Shown here: positions 32,700 to 43,424 of the stretch, piece by piece
Layout of the letters: every line of letters begins with the position of its first letter
Numbering within the stretch: position 1 is the stretch's first letter
Assembly: GCA_963662175.1 (NCBI GenBank)
Contig: OY759226.1
Location: forward strand, 22,422,946 to 22,486,945
Reading direction: 5' to 3'
DNA length: 64,000 bases
DNA from: Aradus depressus
Lineage: Eukaryota; Arthropoda; Insecta; Hemiptera; Aradidae
The notes under the pieces: generated by a model
Told to the model about the DNA's origin: nothing
The model's input: the letters and a program-made list of their open reading frames with translations, nothing else
Database searches by the model: none
Made by a program: the position numbers and the translations under genes

Positions 32700-33600
32700 T
32701 GAATTAACAACTTCCAAGATGTTAATGTGTTTTATTCGATGTTCCACAGAGCCTACTCAATTCCAATGAGCCAACAATCAAAATATAAAGAACTTAAGAT
32801 CATTAAGGAAATAGCCAAAAACAATAGCTACCCACAAAAAACCATAAATAAAATTGAAAAGAAGGTCAAAAATCATAATTTTAAGAATAAACTGACCAAA
32901 TAGAAAAACTAAATAAAGTTTCTAATAGATGGGTCAGCTTAACTTATAACGGAAAAATTTCGGAAAAAATAGGTAAGTTGTTGAAAAAATAAGGTTTTAA
33001 TATCGGGTCTAAAAGCCAGTGCTTAGAGAGAGGTAGGGACAAAACCGATATTGAGAATAAAGGCGGAGTTTATAGTTTAGAGTGCGCGACGTGCAGTCAA
33101 TTATACATTGGACAGACAGGACGTCGTTTTAAAGACAGAAATAAGAACACATAGCTGGGAGCCATGGTGGCCGTGCGGGCTAGAGCGTAGGGCTTTGGTC
33201 GCATGGTCTCACCATGATTTGCGGGTTCGAATCCCGTCCGGGAGTGAGTTTTATTTCATAGATAGAACTCCCTCCTGGGGCCATGGATGTCTTAAGTAAC
33301 TAGTAAATTACACAGTGACATGGCTAATATGCATCGTACATAAGGCCAAAAAAAAAAAAAAGAACACATAGCTGAAATAAAGAACCGAGGCAACCGTTCT
33401 ACATTCGCGACCCACATAATTGACTATAGTCACACTTTCGATCCATCTACAGGCATCAAATATCTCCATTATTGCTCAAAAAGCAGGCTACTTGATAGCT
33501 TAGAACAATTAGAAATAAATAAAGCTACCAAAAGGAACATTTGTATGAATGACCAAATTTATTTCAACTATTCCCCTTTGTTAACACCCTGATCCAGTTC
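32700..33600 (+). mobile_element. Penelope-like element 3' part with GIY-YIG endonuclease, broken
   Basis: Recognisable in shifting frames: FYSMFHRAYSIPMSQQSKY (end of the reverse transcriptase region), RWVSLTYNGKISEKIGKLLK, then GGVYSLECATCSQLYIGQTG RRFKDR, which is the GIY-YIG nuclease core (GVY..YIG and the following Arg). After a SINE2 insertion it continues EIKNRGNRSTFATHIIDYSH and ends NYSPLLTP-stop near 33591. This combination of reverse transcriptase with a GIY-YIG nuclease is diagnostic of Penelope-like elements. Several stops and frameshifts are present and the 5' part is missing. Sequence up to about 34350 may be its 3' region, including the signature at 34261. Confidence 0.85.
33158..33359 (+). 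mobile_element. SINE2, full length, inside the Penelope-like element
   Basis: Head GGAGCCATGGTGGCCGTGCG, B box GCGGGTTCGAATCCC, poly-A end. It is flanked by AAGAACACATAGCTG at 33143-33157 and 33360-33374, splitting the GIY-YIG coding region. Confidence 0.94.
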
Positions 33601-34838
33601 TTTTTCCACATATATGTTTGTATTATCTGTTATTAATATTTGGTTCCACATATATGTTTTTTTACTTATTAGTCAAATTATCCCCCCATACATAAACAAC
33701 AGAACACTTCATAATGATCTTATGATACACACAGTACCCGGCACAATACAAACTACTTACATACGTTTTTTTAGAAAACTTTACACACATACAAACCCAG
33801 AAATACGTACTTTATCTTCACAACACTTACCACAAAACCCCCCACGAAGGTTGAAGAGAATATGGAACCGCGACTTACTTCCACCTTGAATTCTATTCGT
33901 TCTTAATTTTTTTTTTTTTTCTGTTCTTGTCCAAATAATTAAGATAAATTTTCGTCCCGAGGCCCTACCACTGGGTGGCCTTCCTCTGATATGTCATTCA
34001 CGCCAACGTATCCATACCTACCATCATAGATGCTGGTTGTTGCACCCTAGCAACAGTTGCATCTTTATAATAAAAGACAAAAAAAAAAAAATTAGTCAAA
34101 TTATATTGTTTTATGTAAATACGAAAAAAGGTTTTTGTTAAAATATTTCATGACGTAGCTAACGGTACAGCCGGGGGATTCCCAAGTTGAAATAGCACCC
34201 ACTCTCCTGAGACGTATTAGAAGGCTCGCACTCTGCAAACTGACTTAGTTCATAACTAGACCTGACGATGGTGTAAGGCCGAAACCGGTAGTTATATGTA
34301 TATATATCTTTAGTGGAATAAACAATATTTCAAAAAATAAGTTTGTTTTATTTATTTTAAATTACCAAGCTAAATTTCAGGTTGACTCTGTTTCTCCACT
34401 TTGTAACAGTGATAATGATAACATAATCCATCTTCTCATAACTAGTCCAATGTTAAACCAATACAGAAACAAATTTATCAATAAATATATTTCACACTAT
34501 AATGCAATCTCGGATAAAATAATTAATTTGTTAAGTATTGATGACGATGAAAAAATCAATAATATATTTATTTTCGTAACTAATGGTTTAAAATTTATAA
34601 AAACAGTTTTATTATGATTTGCCCTCTCGTTTACCTTATACATTTCAATATAACACATTTCACGAAAGTTGGTATTTTTCTTTTCTTTACTTCGGCCCAT
34701 ATTTATAATGTATCTTCCAAAATTAATTTTTTTGTTGAATTCAGTTTGTTATATTTTCTATTTTTAATTATAAGTTATATTGATATATAAACTTTTATAT
34801 ATTATGTTATATATACAGGTTGGCCCAGATAAGCGGAC
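33601..34838. other. Probable Penelope-like 3' region and AT-rich DNA
   Basis: TTCCACATATATGTTT is repeated at 33606 and 33645. A signature CCTGACGATGGTGTAAGGCC GAAACCGGT is at 34261, followed by AATAAGTTTGTTTTATTTAT at 34336, which recurs at 52068. The frame at 33614-33889 has no known domain and is not called. Confidence 0.5.
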
Positions 34839-35436
34839 CACAAGTGAAATAACTCCTAAACGGTTAGGGATATCAAAATTGTGCATAGGACTAAAATTGT
34901 AGCACTCGCCAAGAGCTATAGTATGGCGTCCTCGAAAGTACATAAATGACCCTTTTAATGACTCAAACAGCCCTTCGAAGGGCGGGGTTCCTTTTGACCC
35001 TTAAGTTTCATTACATTTTATTAAAGTACTAAAGAAACAAGGAAGAACTGCGCAAACAGATTTTTGATACGTCAAGTAGTTCTCGAAAAAAAAAACGTTT
35101 AAAGTTGCACATTTTTCTTATTCTGAAGTTATTAAATTCCAACTAACTTCAGAATAAGAAAAACGTGCAACTTTAAAAGGTTTTTTTTCGAGAACTACTT
35201 GACGTATCAAAAATCTGTTTGGACAGTTCTTCCTTGTTTCTTTAGTACTTTCATAAAATGTAATGAAACTTAAGGGTCAAAAGGGAACCCCGCCCTTCGA
35301 AGGGCTGTTTGAGTCATTAAAAGAGTTATTTATGTCTTTTCAAGGACGCCATACTATAGCTCTCGGCGAGTGCTACAACTCTAGTCCTATGCACAATTTT
35401 GATATCTCTAACTGTTTAGGAGTTATTTCACTTGTG
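34839..35436. mobile_element. Foldback element with arms of about 290 bp and a tiny loop
   Basis: The left arm starts CACAAGTGAAATAACTCCTA and the right arm ends with its inverse. Correspondence continues (with scattered mismatches) to the centre near 35138, where CTGAAGTTA and its inverse leave a loop of about 12-15 bases. There is no ORF and no obvious target duplication. Confidence 0.75.
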
Positions 35437-35996
35437 TAAAATGTATTACATTTAAGTGTGAACTAGTAAGGTCAACCCTTGCTATGAGGTTTGTATCTCT
35501 ATAAGCAATAAAGTTTCATTTCCTTTCAAGTGAACATGAGAAAGGAAGTGACGTGTAAAAACATAATTGGTACGAGAAAGGACCCATGGATCTATTAGTA
35601 ACTAAAATATTTCCGGCATATTAAGAAACTAAATAGTTTCCAAATAAATTTTTGGCCTTTTGTGTCGATAAAGTGAAAATACTAATAAATAAAATTTAAA
35701 ATATGATCATTTTTAAAATTTTATATTTTATAATATTTTGGTTTCGTTTTATTTTTACGTTTTCAAATATATCTACTGTTGGTCAATACCGTTAGAATAG
35801 GGATTTCCACCCCCTAGGGAGGACGACCCCTCCTACCCCCAGGTACTATTAATAGTTAATAAGTTAATATAAATATGTCTGCCTAGCTCATATCTCTATT
35901 ATTGTTGAACCTGGTGTTGACGATGGCGTTAGCCGAAACCGGTACACATTTATGTATATGTATGTGTATCTAAATAGTGTATATTATTTTGATTTT
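35437..35996. other. Sequence upstream of the reductase start
   Basis: Intergenic or 5' intron. It contains a Penelope-like signature (GTTGACGATGGCGTTAGCCG AAACCGGTA, 35915-35943) only about 50 bp before the exon 1 acceptor. No promoter is identifiable, consistent with the transcription start lying further upstream. Confidence 0.5.
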
Positions 35997-35999
35997 AGG

Positions 36000-36260
36000 A
36001 TGCCGCGGGAGGATATCCCTCAGCCATACTACGGCAAGATGCCCGCCATTCCAGAGAAACTCAGACATTTACCGGACCGGATCAGTTCCACTCTCATCGG
36101 GAAAACACTCTTCATGACTGGAGGCTCTGGGTTCCTGGGCAAAATACTACTGGAGAAGATCATGAGGAAAACACCAGAGATTGAGAAAATCTACCTTCTT
36201 CTAAGATGCAAAAAGGGAAAAGATGGTCGACAGCGACTAGACGAGCTGTTCAACTCTCCA
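36000..36260 (+). CDS. Fatty acyl-CoA reductase, coding exon 1
   Basis: 87 complete codons beginning MPREDIPQPYYG. It contains the glycine-rich dinucleotide-binding motif TGGSGFLGK (residues 40-48) followed by IYLLLRCKKGKDGRQRLDEL, the usual start of the NAD(P)-binding domain in this family. The acceptor AG is at 35997-35998, one base before the ATG, and the donor is GTAAGT at 36261. An in-frame reading continues upstream of the ATG through the intron end, but that stretch is AT-rich and does not look coding, so the start at 36000 is preferred. Confidence 0.95.
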
Positions 36261-38009
36261 GTAAGTAATATATATGTACCTTATTGTTAGTTATTGTAAC
36301 TTATGCCCGGGCTTTAATGATGTCATATCGCCTACTACCAGAGCGATGGTGGACATGAGCCCGACTCTACTGTGAGAGTCCTAATTTATAGCAACTCAGA
36401 TATTGTTATCTAGAGTAATTAATATGACACAGATTCATCCGAAGGACGACGTGCTCAAGGTTTTTTTACCTCTAAGATACGATCCATCAGATACGAAACT
36501 ACGATCTTGAGCTCAGTAAGCTAGCATGCTACCGGCGCCCTCTATGTATTTATATACAGTCTAAGACTCTTCCTGAAGTGATCAAATATGGTGCTCAAAG
36601 TAAATTGATCCAATATGGCGGTATCTTTGCCTCTGTTTACTATGTTAACAAGTTATGGAAAATACATATATATATTCGTGAGGGCGCCGGTAGCTCAGTG
36701 GTATGCGTGCTTGGCTTCTGAGCTCAAGAACGTGGGTTCGAAACCCGACCGAGGCCCTTAGTTTATTTTATCTGGGAGGTAAAATAAACTTAACAAGCCA
36801 TCCTTCGGATGGGACGTTAAGCGATGGTCCCGAGTCTGTACGATGTCAGGTACTCGTTAAAGACCCCTACCCTAGATGAATAAAAAATTTAGGATAGGCA
36901 AAATTTAGGACTCCCACAGTAGAGTCAAGTCCACCAGAGTGATGAAAGAGCTCTCTGGTAGTAGGCGATATGACCTCGTTGTTAAAGCCCGGGCATGAGT
37001 CACAAAAATTATTCTATTAATAAATAATTCTGTACTGAATAAAATTCCTTCCGTGTTGTGACTTGTTCTAGAATAACGTAAATACGCGGATTTACTGGCA
37101 ACTTCAGGTCTGTGACTGGTACGCGGTATTGTTTCAATAGCGAAAACGATTCTCTATTGGCTATTTCAAATCGCGTGAGATCTAATATAAGCGAATCAGC
37201 GTTAGGAATCTGTTGGCGCGATATTTCAATTTTGCGATTTTTGCTGTTACCAGGTTTTTACAATTTGCTCTTACGCAGTCTTGAACTATCACCGACGATA
37301 TTCCGTCAAAAATGTGATGTTAAATTTTCTCCACAATTTCATGTTTTCCAACACCCTGATTTGAAAAATTAAAAAATGAAAATATGTTCTGTGCTTTTGA
37401 GCACGATCATTTTCGATGAAATTAATGTACCCACAAGAAATTTTATATTTGTGTCCAGAATCACACAAAATTTAGGAAGATGATTCAGTTTTAGAGTAAG
37501 AGTGAAATATAAATTGACTGATTTGTGCTGGGGAGGTACACTGTCGGTGATTCACAGCCGAACTTTTTTTTTATATTTTATAAATAATAAAATAATTTTA
37601 GACACAATTTTTAACTTAAGTAATTCAGTTTTTTAGAGTTGGTATTTGCCTCGAGGCTATTTGATGTGATGTAAGAGTCCTGGATAAACCCATCATTAGA
37701 CGCACCAAACTTACATTATGACCACACACGGAAAGAGATATCATCATGCTTGTCTGTCATTTGTTCATGTAATCACCACTTGATTAATTAACATATTCAC
37801 AGAAAATTTATGCAATTTTGCACTATTCTCATTCGCAAAATACTGCACAAAGTTAATCGTTTTTTAATTGAAAAAAACCCAACTTATTGTATAAAATGAA
37901 CTAGAAATGAGAAAAACATAAAATTAAATATTTAAAAAAAAACCCGACTCAATAAAAAATAATTTTTGTTAATTATTTTTTAACTGAAACCTTGGTGGGG
38001 AGAGCTTGC

Positions 38010-38040
<31 letters not shown>

Positions 38041-41000
38041 GGGGGCTTGGCCTTATAAACATTTGAGCTCAAACTCCAAGTCTCTAGCTGTAATAGAACC
38101 TGAATATCCGATTTCCACCAAACATGGCTAAGAACCATCTCGCAAATACCAGCTCTGAATCGAAAAAACCGCTTTGAAATCGGTTCATCCCTCTTGGAGC
38201 TACGATGTCAGAGACAGAAACACATAGGCAAAGGCTTCAAACTTTATAACACGCCTCCTTTTTCGTCGGGGGTTAATAAGAGACTTAAAGGACCCTCACA
38301 CTGGCAAAAATTTCGCTCAAAATTTTGAGCACAAACATTGAGTTTATTTTTTGTACTAAATATTGAATGGTCGTGGACTCCTCACACTACACAAAAATAT
38401 TGCACACAATTTGAGTGGCGACTAAAAATTCGTGATGGAAGCACGGCGCATCGCGTTGTACTCAGCCATAGCCGCATACGTTTCTTTGCCCAGGGCAAAC
38501 CCGGAGGTTGAAAGTAGCGTAGTTAGGAGTCTTTAAAAAATAAGAAGAAAAGAGTGTGGGTCAGGAATATTTTGAAGAAGCGACCGACCCATGGTCATCG
38601 TAACCTTCTTCGTGAACTGAGCTTGGAACCTACACTTTATCAAAATTTCCTCACACTGCGCTCTCATGCTACAAAATATTGACAGGTCCGCAAAAATTTT
38701 CTAAACTTTCAGAAAAATGTTGAACGCCCCACAAAATATTGAATACCTCTTTTTTTGCACAATATTTGTCCTCACACTCTCAATATTTTTGCACAAAACC
38801 GACATCTTCAAATTTTTGAGCGAAATTTTTGCCAGTGTCCCAGTCTTGGAGCTGCTGGGGATGATGACTAACGGAGTGACAAGTGATTAATGAATAGGTT
38901 GGAAAAAAAATAATAATAATAATGTACTTCCCTCAACGAATTAATCAATTACCTTTTCTTCTTTAGTTAAGCCTCCCTTTGATCACTCATTTCTCGCTGA
39001 AAATTAATAAGTGTTCTCCTTAGAGGACTTTGAATTTACATATGAAATTTCGTGTCGACACATTCATTCACTTACATACAAACTTTATTTTTAATTTTTG
39101 ACTCCACATCGATATTTCGACAGATTCCCTGAACTTCGTTTAGTTGGGAATATAAAGTATAGTATGATCTTTTATCAAACATAACAATTTAAGAAGTTTT
39201 CGGTGAACGAATTAATCAAATAAGTTTCCGCTCTCCCACCGTAACTAATGGACTGTTTGGGCTAAAAAACAATAATTGAATTACATATGGGCTTCTGAAT
39301 CACCATATTAAATTTTGTGTCTGTACATTCATTACATCGAAAGTGTTTAGGATTTTTGAGTTAAGCCCTCCTTCTCTTTGGCCAATTTGGGTGTTAAGCC
39401 CTCATTCTCTTTGGCCAATTTGGGTGTTAAGCCCTCATTCTCATTGGCCAATTTGGGTGTTAAGCCCTCCTTCTCTTTGGCCAATTGGGTGCTAAGCCCT
39501 CCTTCTCTTTGGCCGATTTGGCTGAAAATCAATAGTTGTCGTCCTTATGGGGCTCCAAACACAGCTGTTAAGCCCTACTTCTCTTTGGCCAATTTGGCTG
39601 TTAAGCCCTCCTTCTCTTTGGCCAATTTGACTGTTAAGCCCTCCTTTTCTTGGGCCGATTTGGCTGAAAATCAATAGTTGTCGTCCTTATGGGGTTCCAA
39701 ACACAGCTGTTAAGCCCTCCTTCTCTTTGGCCAATTTGGCTGTTAATCCCTTCTTCTCTTTGGTCAATTTTGCTGTTAAGCCCTCCTTCTCTTTGGTCGA
39801 TTTGTATGTTAAGCCCTCCTTCTCTTTGGCCGATTTGGCTGAAAATCAATAGTTGTCGTCCATATAAAATTTCCTTGTAATCAGGTCAGAAAACATGAAT
39901 GAAATACCGGAGTATGTACTTCCCCAGAATTCCTGACAGATTACATACTACCGCAAGTAAAAAGGTACATATACATAATTGTTGTTCCTCTTGATGATGA
40001 GGACAACCTCGAAAACCGGCTAGTAAATAAAAAATAAATAAAATTATAATAAAAATACCTAAATATATCAACATTGGTTCAACAGAAGCCTCTGAGTAAT
40101 ACAACTCGATTTTGAACCAAACCGGTTCCGGGGGGAGAGCGAAAACTTATTTCATTAATTCGCACTGGGGAAGTACATTGCCGGTGATTCACAGATATAT
40201 ATATATATATATATATATATTTTTATTTTGCAACCTATATCTTAATGTCCAAATACATGAACACAGGTCGAATAAGTCGCGAAAAGAGACCTAGAGAAAG
40301 TAAAATAAACCATAGACCTTGAAACCTGAAGAGTTGAGGTCGTCAGAAAGAATGGGCACGACACACTAACTATTTACGAAAAGGAAAGCTGCTTCCTTCG
40401 TCAGCTATAAAACTAGATACCTATGACATAACGAACATGTCTTCTGAGCTCAAGATCGTGGGTTCGAAACCCGACCGAGGCCCTTAATTTATTTTATCTG
40501 CGAGATAAAATAAACTTGAGCACGCCGTCCTTCGGATGGGTCGTTAAGCGATGGTCCCGAGCCTATACGACGTCAAGTACTCGTTAAAGATCCCTGCCCT
40601 AGATGAATAAAAAATTTAGGGTAGGCAAAATTTACGAGTCGGGCTCATGTCCACCAGAGTGACGAAAGAGCGCGATATGACCAAGTTAAAGCCCGGGCAT
40701 GAGTCATAAAACCTAACATATAAGCTTAAAATTTGAAAATTTAATAAGGAACATTTTTGGTAAGAACAAATTTTTCGATAGAACTAACAGTTTTAGAATA
40801 AATCGAGCCAAATCCTAAAAAAATGGGTTTCAAAACGACATTTTAAGACGGTTTTTAGCATACATGTCACAATCAATGTCTAATTATTTAACTAGACAAT
40901 GAAAAATGAAGTATTAAACAAAGGTTTAGAGTTAAGATGATTGATAAAGTCGACAGTATCTTCATACTGTTTAGAGCAGTCAAGGTTCTGTCGTGTAAAT

Positions 41001-43392
41001 ACAATTTTCAATATTTGTACAACTTTTTGGAAACTGTTCATTTCCTATTTGAGTAGTGGTGTCAAAATATCGATAGTCGGTCAAACCGATATTTATGTCG
41101 ATATATTCATTCAATCAGCAGTTACAGTAGAACCTCTATAAGTCGAACATCAAGGGAGACGCCAAAAAAATCGTGTTATACAGTTTTCGACTTATGGAGG
41201 ATTTCAACTTAGGCGGATTTTGATTCGACTTGTAGAGGTTAAGATTCATTCTAACTAATTTTGAGTTAGAGAGGTGAAATAAATAAAAATTCAAGTTACA
41301 GAGGTAACAAATATATTTATATTTATTATAAATCAACATTATTTCAAAACATCCTTAAAATAAAAAATACGTAGTATATGTAGGTATTAAAAAAAGTCAG
41401 TAATTTTTTTTTGCTTTAGATAATTGGTAATCATATTTATTGTATACTCCTAAATTGTTTCCTAAGAAACAATGGTGTACATTGTCGGCAAATTCTTAAA
41501 GTCGGTAACTTATTTTTCTTCGAGCTATAGAGGTAATAAGTTTCAAATAATCGAGTTGTAAAGGTTGTAAAATAAAACATTGCTATGTTCGAGATACAGA
41601 GGTCCAATTTATTTTTTCGAGTTATAGAGGGAAAATATGTACCAAAATGGCTTGTAGGGACTCACTGATTATTTCGACTAATAGAGGGTTGAGATTTCGA
41701 GTAATGGAGGTTTTGGAGCTTGAAGGGAAAGGAACAAAACTTTTTTTCGAGTTTTGGAGGTTTTCGACTTATCGAGGTTTGACTTAAAGAGGTTCTACTG
41801 TATATATATATTTTCATAGTTTAATATATAGAAAGAGAACTATAGCAGTGTAAATTGTTTAATTGTCAATAAATATTATCAACTAAATAGAGACGGCTAA
41901 GATCAGATTATATTGGGCACCATTAGAAATCACTTCACGAACAGACCTCATAAACGGAGATTTCATGAGTCACGAATTGAGACCTGAAGAAAGTATTATC
42001 ATGGGTTGACCTTGAAGTAATATACCTGACTAAGGTCAAAATAGAACTCAGCGAATCACAGGCATTGTACTTCCCCACAACAAATTAGTCAATTATTGTG
42101 ATTCGCTGAGTTCTATTTTGACCTTAGTCAGGTATATTACTACAAGGTCAACACGATAAGGTCGACACTAAATTTAGTATGAGGATTTAGAAGTCTCTGT
42201 GTAAATCAACTGTTGAATATTAGCGCAAACGGTGGATTGATTTTGGATGGAGAGCGATAACGTAATTGATGAATCCGTTCTGTGGAAGAACATTGCCAGT
42301 TAATCACGGACGACATTTCGCGGAAAACTCCATATGGAATATGTGACCGATTACATAACTTCTCGTATTCAGCTGGGGAAGTGATATTGTTTCTATACAG
42401 CAGGAGATCCGTAGATTAGCCAACTCGCCCCCATCCGTACGGATAAGATACGGATTAATGTGTTCATCCCTGAGTACGTAGAACACGTTTTAGTTCACTA
42501 TAAGTACATTAGGTTTTATATAATGGAGAAATCTAAGATGATTACTTTACTTTATTATTTGTTCAGAGGATTAACGTTTAGAAGATTATAATTGAGCTGA
42601 TTACACCTAATTATTAGGTTTTTGCTCTCCATCCAAAACCTATTTAGTTTTTAAAATCATATACCGGGTGGTACACCGTAAACCTGAAAAAAAATTTGGG
42701 TAAAAGTACATCAAAAAAGGAGTAAAACGCCACCAACCCCAGCTCTCTATCTCAAACCGTCCAGAGATATGATTTTTTAAAAATGTTTAGTACACAGCCA
42801 GGGGGGCAGGGAGGGGGGGTGTGCCCCCACATGCCAGAGCAAAAAACCAAGATAAAAATTAAATGAACTAAAAAAATTGTTTTATTTATTTTTATTATTT
42901 CTAAATCAGCAATCAGCTGTTACATAAATGTACATGTACAAAACAAGTCATATTACATTTATTTAAATATATATGAATTGGATCATTTCATTTCCTCCCT
43001 CAAAATCTTCATTTATGTTATACTTTATACTATTAAAGCTGATTTTACATGCGCAGTAAAAATGCAAAGCGCAGCAGCAGCAGTTGCACGCTATCGCATG
43101 TGAGTCATTTAATTCTAAAAGCACATAAACCACAGCGTGCATTTGCTGCTGCTGAACTTTGCATTTTGGGTGCTCATGTAAAGTCAACATAAGTATTACA
43201 GTCAGTGGTTACCTCAGGGGGAGCTAACTTTGCTTCCCCCCCCCCCCCCCCCCCCCCCCCTCCCCCCCCTGACACTCAAAATCCTGGCTACACCCCTGTA
43301 CATAGCCGGTGATTCACCGATTCATTATTATTATTTTTTTTTTATACAACAATTAGAGTGGTGATACTTAACGATTGTTTCTATTCAGTTGA

Positions 43393-43424
<32 letters not shown>

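Noticed and set aside
33614..33889. A 91-residue frame after the Penelope-like element
   Set aside because: No domain; it lies in what is probably the element's 3' region and begins in AT-rich repeats.
37112..37372. An 86-residue frame in intron 1
   Set aside because: No recognisable domain, no splice consensus in the reductase reading, and the region looks like unassigned repeat.
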